From contig JAGPUQ010000010.1 of NCBI GenBank assembly GCA_018069525.1, positions 1 through 59,269 of the forward strand: DNA of 59,269 bases, written 5' to 3'. The translations under genes and the position numbers were made by a program. Shown here piece after piece: positions 37,289 through 46,474 of this stretch. The notes below the pieces were generated by a model that saw only the letters and a list, made by a program, of their open reading frames with translations, searched no databases and was not told the DNA's origin. The stretch's first letter is position 1. The number at the start of each line of letters is the position of its first letter. Source of the DNA: Porticoccaceae bacterium. Lineage in GTDB: Bacteria; Pseudomonadota; Gammaproteobacteria; Pseudomonadales; Porticoccaceae.

Positions 37289-38137
37289 TTGAATCGAGAT
37301 AAATCGAGCCCAGATAAAACCAGCGGCGAAAAAGTACAAAAATTACTGGCCGAGGCCGGTATGGGTTCGCGCCGTGAAATTGAAGAGTGGATTAAAAAAG
37401 GTCGCGTTAAGGTCAATGGCCAAGCGATTACCATCGGCGACCGTTGTACTCGTGATGATAAAATTAGCGTCGATAATCGCCAGGTGCGTCTCGGCGGAGG
37501 CAGCACGCGAGTATTGGCCTACAACAAACCGGTAGGCGAAATTGCTTCCCGGAATGATCCCGAAGGTCGGCGTACGGTATTTGAGTCCTTACCGCCATTG
37601 CAGCAGGGGCGCTGGGTCGCTATTGGCCGCCTGGATATCAATACCAGTGGTTTGTTGTTATTCACCAACGACGGTGCATTGGCCAATGCCCTGATGCATC
37701 CGAGCTCGGAAGTAGAGCGCGAATACGAAGTGCGCGTTCATGGCGAAGTCGAGGATGCCACGCTAAAACTACTGGTTGCAGGCGTTGTCCTGGACGACGG
37801 CCCAGCGCGCTTTGACCGCATTAGTGCCGGGCGCGGTGAAGGCGCCAACAGTTGGTATTCGGTGGTATTAAAAGAAGGGCGTAATCGCGAAGTGCGTCGC
37901 CTGTGGGAATCTCAAGGCCTGGAAGTCAGCCGTTTAAAACGCACGCGTTTTGGCCCGCTGGCACTACCGTCCTTTGTGCGCAAGGGCCAGTGGCTCGATT
38001 TACCCACCGGTGATATTAATCTGTTAATGAAGGTAGCGGGGCTGGATACCAGGGTGCCGCCCATTAGTTTGCCGGAACGCGAGCAGCGCGAACGGCAATT
38101 AAAACGACTGCGTTCAAGAGGTGGACATAAAAGGTAA
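37289..38137 (+). CDS. rluB: 23S rRNA pseudouridine(2605) synthase RluB
   Basis: A 282-residue pseudouridine synthase of the RsuA/RluB/E/F family. The N-terminal S4 RNA-binding domain (EKVQKLLAEAGMGSRREIEEWIKKGRVKVNG) precedes the catalytic domain with the active aspartate in GRLDINTSGLLLFTNDG. The C-terminus has the family stretch EGRNREVRRLWESQGLEVSRLKR. Start is TTG with a weak ribosome-binding site. It follows scpB, an arrangement common in this class. Confidence 0.93.
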   Translation: MNRDKSSPDKTSGEKVQKLLAEAGMGSRREIEEWIKKGRVKVNGQAITIGDRCTRDDKISVDNRQVRLGGGSTRVLAYNKPVGEIASRNDPEGRRTVFESLPPLQQGRWVAIGRLDINTSGLLLFTNDGALANALMHPSSEVEREYEVRVHGEVEDATLKLLVAGVVLDDGPARFDRISAGRGEGANSWYSVVLKEGRNREVRRLWESQGLEVSRLKRTRFGPLALPSFVRKGQWLDLPTGDINLLMKVAGLDTRVPPISLPEREQRERQLKRLRSRGGHKR

Positions 38138-38224
38138 ATTGACGGCGCTATACTCACAGCGTATTAATTAGGCAGCTATTTTTCGTTATGCTTGAACGTT
38201 AAGTCGAGAAGTCCACAACAAAGG

Positions 38225-38257
38225 AACTTCGATAATAAAGCAACTTCGATAATAAAG
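38225..38257. repeat. 17-bp-period tandem duplication upstream of prfB
   Basis: AACTTCGATAATAAAG occurs at 38225-38240 and again at 38242-38257. The rest of the 257-bp rluB-prfB gap holds no gene. Confidence 0.85.
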
Positions 38258-38394
38258 ATCAATACACAAGGCACCGGGGATTTCTTCGGTTAGCCTCTCC
38301 CGGTAGTTAGACAGAAGCGAATCCGTTAGAATAGCCGCCTTTTTCGGATTACCGCTTCCCTCTACCGCTTCCTTCCTTTCGGATTGCCATTTTA

Positions 38395-39493
38395 ATGCTT
38401 GAAATCAGCCCCATTCGTAGCGCTATCGAAGACCTTAAGGCACGTACCGACGTGCTCAGGGGGTACCTTTGACTATGCCGGCAAGCAGGAACGCCTAGCG
38501 GAAGTTGAGCTGGAGCTGGGTGAGCCGGCGGTGTGGGAGAATCCAGAGCGCGCCCAGGTGCTAGGCCGGGAGCGATCGGCTCTTGAAACCGTGGTAAGTA
38601 TTATTAGTAACCTCGATGCCAATCTTGGTGATACCCTGGAATTACTGGAAATGGCGGGGGAAGAAGACGACCTCGACACCCTTGCCGAGGTCGAAGCCGA
38701 TGTCGCAAAGTTCACCACTCAGCTAGAAAAACTCGAATTTCAACGGATGTTCTCCGGCGAGATGGATGCCAATAATGCCTATCTCGATATTCAGTCCGGT
38801 TCCGGCGGCACCGAAGCTCAGGACTGGGCGGAGATGCTGCTGCGCATGTATTTACGCTGGGGCGATCAACGGGGCTTTAAAACCGATTTGATTGAAGCTT
38901 CTCCCGGTGATGTGGCGGGTATTAAAAGTGCCACGATTCATTTTCAGGGCGAATACGCCTTTGGTTGGCTGCGCACGGAAGTTGGGGTGCACCGTTTGGT
39001 GCGTAAATCGCCCTTCGATTCCGGTAATCGTCGCCATACCTCTTTTGCGGCGGTGTTTGTGTCGCCGGAAGTGGACGATGATATCGACATTGAGGTCAGT
39101 AAAGCCGATGTACGGGAAGACACCTATCGAGCTAGCGGGGCCGGTGGCCAGCACGTCAATAAAACCGATTCGGCAGTGCGTTTAACTCATTTGGAATCCG
39201 GGATTGTGGTGCAGTGCCAGAATCAGCGCTCCCAGCACCAGAACCGGGATAACTGCTGGAAAATGCTGCGGGCCAAGCTTTATGAAATGGAAATGCTCAA
39301 GCGCACCCAGTCCCAGCAAGCGGTGGAAGACAATAAGTCTGACATTGGTTGGGGCAGCCAAATTCGCTCCTACGTGCTAGACGATGCCCGTATTAAAGAT
39401 CTACGCACCTCGGTAGAAACCCGCAATACCCAGAAGGTATTGGACGGCGATCTCGATACTTTTCTTGAAGCCAGTTTAAAAGCCGGGCTGTAA
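38395..39493 (+). CDS. prfB: Peptide chain release factor 2, with programmed +1 frameshift
   Basis: RF2 recognises UGA and UAA stop codons and releases the finished chain. The first 25 codons run from ATG 38395 to CTT at 38467-38469, followed by an in-frame TGA. Skipping T38470 continues the frame from GAC at 38471 to the stop at 39493, giving 365 residues, the E. coli length. The stop-recognising SPF motif ([15 protein letters not shown]) and the catalytic GGQ ([17 protein letters not shown]) are present. Low RF2 levels favour the frameshift, so the gene regulates itself. It is followed by lysS, as in many relatives. Confidence 0.96.
38458..38473 (+). promoter_or_regulatory. prfB programmed frameshift site
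   Basis: AGGGGGTACCTTTGAC combines an internal Shine-Dalgarno-like AGGGGG, 3 bases of spacing and the slippery CTTTGAC. It differs from the E. coli site only at one base (TAC for TAT). Confidence 0.95.
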
Positions 39494-39571
39494 ATAACGA
39501 TCTGTTTGAAACTTAACCCAGGACTCTAAACTCTGAATCCTGAACTATTAATACTTAAGCGTGAATAAAAG

Positions 39572-41092
39572 ATGACCGACTTTAACGATAAAAATGTGAA
39601 TAATGCCGACACCGATAATAATCAGGTGCAGGAAGAAAACAAACTGATCGCCGAGCGCCGCAGTAAACTGGCCAATATTCGTGAAAAAGGTAATGCCTTT
39701 CCCAACGAGTTTCGTCGCGACGATTTTGCGCAAAAATTACAGGACGACTTTGGTGACAAAAGCAAAGCAGAACTGGAAGCCCTGAACCATCAGGTCAGTG
39801 TTGCCGGTCGTGTTATGGCCAAGCGCGGGCCGTTTATGGTGTTGCAGGACATGTCCGGTCGGGTGCAACTCTACGCTGATAAAACCACGCAGAATGATAT
39901 TAAAGAAAAGTGGGGCCAGTGGGATATTGGTGATTTGGTTGGTGTTAGCGGTGCCTTACACAAATCTGGCAAGGGCGATCTCTACGTTAATTTGGAAAAC
40001 TATGATCTGCTGACTAAATCCCTGCGCCCGCTGCCGGAGAAATATCACGGCCTGGCAGATCAGGAGCAGCGCTATCGTCAACGCTATGTGGATTTAATCG
40101 TTAACGAAGATTCCCGCAAGGTGTTTGTGCTGCGCTCGAAAATCCTCGATTTTATTCGACACTACCTGAATCAGCAGAATTTTATGGAAGTCGAAACTCC
40201 GATGATGCACGTGATTCCCGGTGGCGCGACGGCGCGACCCTTTGTTACCCACCACAACAGTCTCGATCAGGAAATGTTTTTGCGGGTCGCGCCGGAGCTG
40301 TATTTAAAGCGTTTAGTGGTTGGCGGTTTTGAACGGGTGTTTGAAATTAATCGCAGTTTTCGTAACGAGGGTTTGTCGACGCGACACAATCCTGAATTTA
40401 CCATGCTGGAATTTTATCAAGCCTATGCAGATTACCGCGACTTGATGAATTTAACCGAAGATATGCTGCGTAAGCTATGTGAGGCAGTGCTGGGAACGAC
40501 TACGGTTCATTATCAAGGCTCGGATTATGATTTTTCTCAGCCCTTTGAATGCATGACAGTGTTTGATTCTATATTGATCTTTAACCCGACCCTATTGGCG
40601 GAAGATATTAATAGCCCGGAAAGTGCGCGGGCTGTTGCTAAAGACCTGGGTATCCCCCTGAAAGATTCCTGGGGTTTGGGTAAGGTGCAAATTGAAATTT
40701 TTGAAAAAACCGTTGAGGCGAAGCTGGATAAACCCACTTTTATTACGGAATATCCGACGGAGGTGTCACCCCTGGCGCGCCGTAACGACAGCAATCCTAT
40801 GGTGACTGATCGCTTTGAGTTTTTTGTCGGTGGTCGCGAGCTTGCCAATGGTTTTTCCGAGCTAAACGATGCGGAAGATCAGGCCGAGCGCTTTATGGAG
40901 CAAGTTCGCGAAAAAGATTCCGGCGACGATGAAGCCATGCATTATGATGAAGACTATATCCGAGCTTTGGAATACGGTTTGCCGCCGACGGCGGGCGAGG
41001 GTATTGGTATTGATCGCCTGGTGATGTTGCTAACCGATTCGCCCACCATTCGCGACGTATTGTTGTTTCCCCATATGCGAGCTGAAACGTAA
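39572..41092 (+). CDS. lysS: Lysyl-tRNA synthetase (class II)
   Basis: A 506-residue class II synthetase. The N-terminal OB-fold anticodon-binding domain ([27 protein letters not shown]) is followed by class II motif 1 ([21 protein letters not shown]), motif 2 ([29 protein letters not shown]) and motif 3 ([29 protein letters not shown]). It charges tRNA-Lys. Length is normal. It is 78 bp after prfB. Confidence 0.97.
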   Translation: MTDFNDKNVNNADTDNNQVQEENKLIAERRSKLANIREKGNAFPNEFRRDDFAQKLQDDFGDKSKAELEALNHQVSVAGRVMAKRGPFMVLQDMSGRVQLYADKTTQNDIKEKWGQWDIGDLVGVSGALHKSGKGDLYVNLENYDLLTKSLRPLPEKYHGLADQEQRYRQRYVDLIVNEDSRKVFVLRSKILDFIRHYLNQQNFMEVETPMMHVIPGGATARPFVTHHNSLDQEMFLRVAPELYLKRLVVGGFERVFEINRSFRNEGLSTRHNPEFTMLEFYQAYADYRDLMNLTEDMLRKLCEAVLGTTTVHYQGSDYDFSQPFECMTVFDSILIFNPTLLAEDINSPESARAVAKDLGIPLKDSWGLGKVQIEIFEKTVEAKLDKPTFITEYPTEVSPLARRNDSNPMVTDRFEFFVGGRELANGFSELNDAEDQAERFMEQVREKDSGDDEAMHYDEDYIRALEYGLPPTAGEGIGIDRLVMLLTDSPTIRDVLLFPHMRAET

Positions 41093-41115
41093 TAGTGAGT
41101 AGGTAATAGCTGGTG

Positions 41116-41808
41116 ATGGGTACAACACAAAAAACAAATCTGCACGCTTCGTGGCTGGCTTTACTTGAAGCGGAATTTGAACAGCCTTATATGCAGCACT
41201 TGCGGACGTTTTTGCAAGACCAAAAGCAGCAGGGAAAAATTATTTATCCGGCCGGCGATAACTGGTTTGCCGCTTACAACACCACGCCTTTCGATAAAGT
41301 AAAAGTCGTTATTCTTGGACAAGACCCCTATCACGGCCCCAGTCAGGCCCACGGTTTGTGCTTTTCGGTGATGCCCGGGGTAAAAGTACCGCCTTCCCTG
41401 GTCAATATTTATAAAGAGTTGGAAGGCGATCTGGGGATTCCACGCGCTACTCACGGTTGTCTGAATCATTGGGCCGAGCAGGGTGTGCTATTGCTCAATG
41501 CGACCTTAACGGTTGAAAATGGCCAGGCGGGCGCTCATCAAAATCAGGGTTGGGAAACCTTTACCGATAAAACCATCGCGCTGTTAAATGAGCATTGCGA
41601 AGGTTTGGTGTTTATTCTCTGGGGTAACTACGCGCAAAAAAAAGGCGCGATCATCGACACCGATAAGCACTGTGTCATCAAATCGCCCCATCCGTCGCCG
41701 CTATCGGCCCACCGTGGTTTTTTGGGCAGCAAGCCGTTTTCTAGTACCAATCAATATTTGATTGCGCAGGGTAGTGAGGCCATTGATTGGAGTTTACCCG
41801 AGTTATAG
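41116..41808 (+). CDS. ung: Uracil-DNA glycosylase
   Basis: A 230-residue family 1 UDG that removes uracil from DNA. The water-activating motif is [20 protein letters not shown], the uracil pocket LLLNATLTV, and the minor-groove loop [22 protein letters not shown] directly before the ATG is an alternative start. It follows lysS closely and is convergent with the F420-dependent oxidoreductase gene. Confidence 0.96.
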   Translation: MGTTQKTNLHASWLALLEAEFEQPYMQHLRTFLQDQKQQGKIIYPAGDNWFAAYNTTPFDKVKVVILGQDPYHGPSQAHGLCFSVMPGVKVPPSLVNIYKELEGDLGIPRATHGCLNHWAEQGVLLLNATLTVENGQAGAHQNQGWETFTDKTIALLNEHCEGLVFILWGNYAQKKGAIIDTDKHCVIKSPHPSPLSAHRGFLGSKPFSSTNQYLIAQGSEAIDWSLPEL

Positions 41809-41829
41809 CACTGCTTTGTATATAGAGAG

Positions 41830-41877
41830 CTTCTCTATAACATCGCCTCTTTATAGCATTACCTCTCTATAACATCA
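41830..41877. repeat. 16-bp tandem repeat x 3 running into a gene end
   Basis: Units CTTCTCTATAACATCG, CCTCTTTATAGCATTA and CCTCTCTATAACATCA. The third contains the stop codon and last codons of the minus-strand F420-dependent oxidoreductase gene, so the 3' end of that gene has been copied outward. Confidence 0.85.
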
Positions 41878-42904
41878 CTTCGGCCATCAACTCTACCGCT
41901 TCTACCGAAGCATCGGCCAACAACATAGTGTGAACGTGGCCCTTGTTGCCGGCATCTTTCCAAATTTGTGCCCGCTCCCGAATACGATCGGCGGGGCCGA
42001 CCAAATTACAGGCGTCCACTAATTCATCGGGAACAGCGGCGGCGGCCTCTTCTTTTTTCCCGTCTAAATATAAATTCTGAATTTTTACGGCTGCTTCCTC
42101 AAAACCCAGGCGCTTGGCGTAATCGTTGTAGAAGTTTTTACTGCGTGCACCCATGCCGCCAATGTACAACGCCAAGTTCTTTTTTAAGGGCTGCATGCAG
42201 GCATCGACATCATCGCCAACCACCACTCGTACAAAAGGCGCAATGGCGAAGTCTTTTAGGCTTCTACCACCAGCGGCTTCAAAGCCTTTGTTAATGGGTT
42301 CTTCAAAGACGTGAAACTGTTGCGGGTCCATCCACACCGGGAAAAAGCCATCGGCAACTTCCGCAGCCGCTTTAACACCCGCTGGAGTGATGTTTGCACT
42401 ATAGATCGGTATCTCGCCATCGCAATGCAGAATGCTTTTTAAAGGTTTGCCTAAACCGGTGGCGCCTTCGCCCGTGTAGGGGAGTTGGTACATCTGGCCA
42501 TCAAAGGTGACTGCGCCCTCGCGAGCGAAAATCATTTTCATAATGGTAATGTATTCTTTTAACCGGGTGACCGGCTTGCCATAGGGTAGGCCGTGCCAAC
42601 CTTCGATCACCTGGGGGCCAGAAGCACCCAGGCCGACAATAAAACGGTTGTCGGAAAGATGGGACAAGGTCATCGCCGTCATTGCGGCCATCGCCGGAGT
42701 GCGGGCGGGCATTTGCATAATGGCGGTGCCAACTTTAATTTTGCTGGTATGGGCGAGAATCCAGGTGGCGGTAGTAACCGCATCCGAGCCGTAGGCCTCG
42801 GCAGTCCACACCGAGTCGTAACCTAGTTGTTCGGCGCGTTTGATGGCGTCCAGTGGGATTTTCACTTTGTTGCCGGAGTAGCCGGTCATTAATCCAAGTT
42901 TCAT
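41867..42904 (-). CDS. F420-dependent luciferase-like (LLM) oxidoreductase
   Basis: A 345-residue bacterial-luciferase-fold TIM barrel of the LLM class. It starts MKLGLMTGYSG and has AEQLGYDSVWTAEAYGSDAVT, IKVGTAIMQMPARTPAMAAMTA, FIVGLGASGPQVIEGWHG and the late AEVADGFFPVWM stretch. Related proteins in mycobacteria use reduced F420. Its position, divergent from an F420 reductase and a complete F420 pathway, supports F420 rather than FMN as cofactor, but this is inference. Substrate unknown. Confidence 0.85.
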   Translation of the reverse strand: MKLGLMTGYSGNKVKIPLDAIKRAEQLGYDSVWTAEAYGSDAVTTATWILAHTSKIKVGTAIMQMPARTPAMAAMTAMTLSHLSDNRFIVGLGASGPQVIEGWHGLPYGKPVTRLKEYITIMKMIFAREGAVTFDGQMYQLPYTGEGATGLGKPLKSILHCDGEIPIYSANITPAGVKAAAEVADGFFPVWMDPQQFHVFEEPINKGFEAAGGRSLKDFAIAPFVRVVVGDDVDACMQPLKKNLALYIGGMGARSKNFYNDYAKRLGFEEAAVKIQNLYLDGKKEEAAAAVPDELVDACNLVGPADRIRERAQIWKDAGNKGHVHTMLLADASVEAVELMAEVML

Positions 42905-43192
42905 ACGCTGGCCCCTGTCGATGTGAATATGTTGGGAGTGTGGAAGTGCTACGCCTTACCTTATCAAAACCATTTTGCAGGTGTTAGCCTTTTGTTGACT
43001 CTGTATTCAGGTTAAGGACCTGCGATAAGGTGATTTTTTAATTATCATCCGTTGCAAAGCTAGGTTTTGCTTGTAAGGTTAGGTATTACTTGAAAAGCGG
43101 GGTCTTAGCTGTAAAGTTAAGCCCTGCCGCCTAAGCCTAAGCCTAAGATAGAATCGAACTGAGGCCATTTATCAATTGATAGGAAATACATA
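42905..43192. promoter_or_regulatory. Divergent promoter region of the F420 locus
   Basis: The 288-bp gap separates the minus-strand oxidoreductase from the plus-strand F420 genes and must hold both promoters. It has degenerate repeats (AGGTTTTGCTTGTAAGG / TTAGGTATTACTTGAAAAG, about 43060-43100) and a CCTAAG triplet at 43131-43148. No clear operator or gene is seen. Confidence 0.4.
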
Positions 43193-43864
43193 ATGAATGC
43201 AAGTAAACCAATAATCGCAATTCTTGGTGGTAGTGGAGACTTAGGTGGAGGTTTAGCCTGGCGCTGGGCGCGGGCAGGCTACGACGTAGTAATCGGATCC
43301 CGCACCCAAGAGAAAGCCGAACAAGCGGCCGCAGAGTTAAATAACGAGGGGCTTACAAAGCCTGTGTTAGGGATGAGCAACGAAGCCGCCGCTAAAGCCG
43401 GAGACGTCGTGGTAATGACGGTACCTTTTGCCAATCACCAGGGCACCTTAGAAAGTGTGAAAGACATAGTGCAGGGCAAGGTGTTTATCGATGTGACGGT
43501 GCCGCTAGTGCCACCGAAGGTGGGTACGGTGCAATTGCCTGAAGGTGGTTCGGCTTGTGTTATGGCTCAGGATTTTCTCGGTGATGAGGTAAAAGTGGTG
43601 TCGGCGTTTCAGAATGTTGCTGCCGCTCATTTGACGGATGCCAGTCACGACCCCGATTGCGATGTGTTGGTTTGTGGCAACGACAAAGAGGCTTGTGCTC
43701 TGGTTGTCGAGTTAGTGGAGGCCGCAGGTATGCGCGGTTGGCACGCGGGCCCTATTGCAAATTCAGTGGTGGCCGAGGCGATGACCTCGGTACTCATTAC
43801 TCTAAATCGACGCTATAAAATTCCCGGTTCAGGGTTTCGTATCACCGGCACTCCAAAAGTTTGA
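43193..43864 (+). CDS. npdG: NADPH:F420 oxidoreductase
   Basis: A 223-residue protein of the NADPH-dependent F420 reductase family (Fno/NpdG). The N-terminal dinucleotide loop IAILGGSGDLGGGLAWRWARAGYDVVIGSRT carries the SRT that selects the NADP 2'-phosphate. The family stretch VVMTVPFANHQGTLESV follows, and the C-terminus ends with the typical LITLNRRYKIPGSGFRITG. It moves hydride between NADPH and F420 and so would feed F420H2 to the divergent LLM enzyme. It heads the F420 gene run, 40 bp before cofE. Confidence 0.9.
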   Translation: MNASKPIIAILGGSGDLGGGLAWRWARAGYDVVIGSRTQEKAEQAAAELNNEGLTKPVLGMSNEAAAKAGDVVVMTVPFANHQGTLESVKDIVQGKVFIDVTVPLVPPKVGTVQLPEGGSACVMAQDFLGDEVKVVSAFQNVAAAHLTDASHDPDCDVLVCGNDKEACALVVELVEAAGMRGWHAGPIANSVVAEAMTSVLITLNRRYKIPGSGFRITGTPKV

Positions 43865-43904
43865 TCGCTTCGCGTGTACTTATTTTGTTGATAGCGGATT
43901 GCCG

Positions 43905-44696
43905 ATGAGCAACTCGGGTATTCAACTTATCGCTTTGCCGGATTTTCCTCTGATTCAGCCGGGGGACGACTTATTCGACTTGACCCTAAAAGGTTTATCT
44001 CGCGCCGGGGAAACCCTCGCTACGGGCGATATTTTGGTCGTGGCGCAAAAGATCGTTTCCAAGGCAGAAAATCGCTACGTCGATCTGAGTGGTATTACGC
44101 CATCGTTTAAAGCGCAGGACTTAGCTAAGCAAGTAGAAAAAGACCCGCGATTGGTCGAGGTGATTTTATCCGAATCTAACGAAGTGGTTCGCACTTGTCC
44201 TGGCGTTCTCGTTGTTGAGCACAAACTCGGTTACGTTATGGCCAATGCCGGGGTGGATGCCTCTAATATTGAGCACGAAGGCAGTACTGAAAGTCGTACC
44301 GGGGATCGTGTGCTGTTATTACCGACAAACCCAGATAGCAGCGCCGCAGAGCTGGCAAAGTCATTAAGTCAGCACGGGGGATGCCCCGTCGGCGTGATTA
44401 TTAATGACAGTGTTGGTCGAGCCTGGCGCAACGGTACGGTGGGTTTGGCGCTAGGCGCGGCAGGTTTTCCGGCCTTGTATGATCGGCGCGGTGAACAGGA
44501 TTTATTTGGCCGAACTCTGGAGGTCAGTGAGGTGGCTTTGGCTGATCAAATCGCCGCTGCTGCGGCTTTAGTTCAGGGGGAGGGCGACGAAGGCTTGCCG
44601 GTAGTCCTGGTGCGCGGTGTTAGCTGGCCAGAAACTGCTTTGCCTAATAATGCGCAAAACCTACTGCGGCCTAAACACAAAGATTTGTTTCGATGA
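43905..44696 (+). CDS. cofE: Coenzyme F420-0:L-glutamate ligase CofE
   Basis: A 263-residue stand-alone CofE. In mycobacteria this domain is fused to another in FbiB; here there is no such fusion. It adds glutamates to F420-0 using GTP. Seen are the early GDILVVAQKIVSKAENRYVDL, a NEVVRTCPGVLVVEHKLGYVMANAGVDASN core and NDSVGRAWRNGTVGLALGAAGFP. ATG 43905 is chosen over a TTG two codons earlier. The stop overlaps the cofD start (ATGA), showing coupled translation. Confidence 0.92.
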   Translation: MSNSGIQLIALPDFPLIQPGDDLFDLTLKGLSRAGETLATGDILVVAQKIVSKAENRYVDLSGITPSFKAQDLAKQVEKDPRLVEVILSESNEVVRTCPGVLVVEHKLGYVMANAGVDASNIEHEGSTESRTGDRVLLLPTNPDSSAAELAKSLSQHGGCPVGVIINDSVGRAWRNGTVGLALGAAGFPALYDRRGEQDLFGRTLEVSEVALADQIAAAAALVQGEGDEGLPVVLVRGVSWPETALPNNAQNLLRPKHKDLFR

Positions 44697-45664
44697 GTAC
44701 CCGCATACTCGCTTTATGCGGTGGTGTCGGCGGAGCCAAGTTAGCATTTGGTTTCGAAAGTTTGCTTAAAGCCAAATTATTAGACGAGCTGTTAATTACG
44801 GTAAATACTGGCGATGATTTTGAACATCTTGGCCTTACGATTTGTCCCGACCTCGATACCGTCACCTATACCTTAGCCGGCATGGTGAATACCAAAACCG
44901 GTTGGGGCCGGGCCGACGAAAGTGCTCACTGCATGGAAGCGCTTCGACAACTGGGTGGTGAAGACTGGTTTTATTTGGGTGACAAGGACCTGGCGCTTCA
45001 CCTGGAGCGTACGCGCTTGTTGAAGTCAGGCTGGACCCTCACCCAGGTTAGTCAACATTTTGCCGAGCGCCTGGGCATACATGCGCAAATAATTCCCATG
45101 TGCGACGAGCCTGCTCCTACCCTGGTCCACACCACAGCAGGTGTTTTGCCGTTTCAACATTACTTCGTGCGAGAGCGTTGCGAGCCGGTACTTAAGTCGT
45201 TGGAATATGGCGGCGAAAATACACAGGCTAACCCGGCTTTACTGGAGGCAATTTGTGGCGCAGAGGACGCTGGTTTAACGGCCATTGTTATTTGTCCTTC
45301 TAACCCTTACCTCAGTGTTGATCCTCTGCTAGCTTTGCCCGGTGTGCGCGACGGCCTGGCGAAAACAAAGGTGCCGGTGATTGCGGTTTCACCTATAGTA
45401 GGCGGGCAGGCGCTTAAGGGACCGACGGCAAAAATCATGAAGGAACTGGGTGTAGAAGTGAGTTCCCAAAGTATCGCTGCTCACTATCGCGACTTTCTTG
45501 ATTGTCTGATTATTGATCGAGGCGACGCTAGTGAGAGCGAGGCAGTGGCCAGTTACGTGCCCCATATAGAGTTGGCTGCTACGGTGATGCGCATCGACCA
45601 GGATAAGCTTGCCCTGGCCGGTCGGGTGCTGGATATTGCCAAAACCCTAAACCATATAAAATAG
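44693..45664 (+). CDS. cofD: 2-phospho-L-lactate transferase CofD
   Basis: A 323-residue transferase joining the lactyl- or glyceryl-type side chain, delivered as a GDP- or GPP-linked intermediate, to the deazaflavin Fo. Motifs are the N-terminal LCGGVGGAKLAFGFE and the Fo/metal site NTGDDFEHLGLTICPDLDTVTYTLAG, with GRADESAHCMEALRQLGGEDWFYLGDKDLALHLERT. The late VIAVSPIVGGQALKGPTAKIMKELG is also conserved. It overlaps cofE by 4 bp. Confidence 0.94.
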   Translation: MSTRILALCGGVGGAKLAFGFESLLKAKLLDELLITVNTGDDFEHLGLTICPDLDTVTYTLAGMVNTKTGWGRADESAHCMEALRQLGGEDWFYLGDKDLALHLERTRLLKSGWTLTQVSQHFAERLGIHAQIIPMCDEPAPTLVHTTAGVLPFQHYFVRERCEPVLKSLEYGGENTQANPALLEAICGAEDAGLTAIVICPSNPYLSVDPLLALPGVRDGLAKTKVPVIAVSPIVGGQALKGPTAKIMKELGVEVSSQSIAAHYRDFLDCLIIDRGDASESEAVASYVPHIELAATVMRIDQDKLALAGRVLDIAKTLNHIK

Positions 45665-45730
45665 AAATAACTTTAATTAATATTTTTAATCTAATGACTT
45701 ATATAGATATTTTTTTAAAAATCTTTCGTA

Positions 45731-46474
45731 ATGAAACTGAATAAGGACGATACGAGTGGCGCGATGCAAGTAGTTATTCCGGTAAAGTCTCTGACCGCGG
45801 CGAAAGCGCGCTTGTCCGCTACTCTCAATAGTGAAGAGCGGGAGTGTCTGGCGCGCTATATGCTGGAAGATGTACTCGCCGCTACAGGTTCCGCAGAAGG
45901 AGTTACTGAGGTATTTATTGTTAGTAGCGATAGCCAGGTTGATGCTATTGCCAAAATGTATGGCGCTCAGCTTATTGCAGATACTGCCGGGAATTTAAAT
46001 GGTGCACTGCAAGAGGCAGCAGCGCAGTTGATGGCGCAGGGTGCCCAGGAACTATTAATTTTACATGCTGATGTTCCGCTGGTTACAAGTGCCGGTATTG
46101 ATGGCTTTATTCAACAACATAGAAAATTTAGCGGTGGCGATTTACGAATAAGTTTGATTGCTGCCGAAGCTGACGGCGGTACCAACGCACTGATATTAAA
46201 TCCTCCCGATGCCTTGGTTCCGGTGTTTGGTAAAGACAGTTGCCGTCGGTTTTTACAAGCGGCAAAAAAATATGGTATTGATGTGCAAGTTGTTCAAAAT
46301 AAAGAAATGGCCCTGGATATCGATAGACCGGATGACTTATTGAGTTTATTAGCTGTCTCGGAAAATAAAAGTAAAACCAGCAACTATTTGGAGAAAATTA
46401 ATGTCTTTGCTCGCTTTGAAAACGCTTCAGGTCTCCCGAATCAAACAACGCTGCTAGCGGGGCAGGTGGTATGA
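45731..46474 (+). CDS. cofC: Phospholactate/phosphoenolpyruvate/3-PG guanylyltransferase CofC
   Basis: A 247-residue nucleotidyltransferase that activates the three-carbon acid for CofD. The N-terminal MQVVIPVKSLTAAKARLSATLN is the GTP-binding start. LLILHADVPLVTSAGID holds the metal-binding acid, and DGGTNALILNPPD and LDIDRPDDL are typical. Which acid is used (2-phospholactate, PEP or 3-phosphoglycerate) cannot be read here. A C-terminal tail of about 38 residues beyond the usual end is unexplained. It overlaps fbiC by 4 bp and is 66 bp after cofD, across an AT-rich gap. Confidence 0.92.
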   Translation: MKLNKDDTSGAMQVVIPVKSLTAAKARLSATLNSEERECLARYMLEDVLAATGSAEGVTEVFIVSSDSQVDAIAKMYGAQLIADTAGNLNGALQEAAAQLMAQGAQELLILHADVPLVTSAGIDGFIQQHRKFSGGDLRISLIAAEADGGTNALILNPPDALVPVFGKDSCRRFLQAAKKYGIDVQVVQNKEMALDIDRPDDLLSLLAVSENKSKTSNYLEKINVFARFENASGLPNQTTLLAGQVV

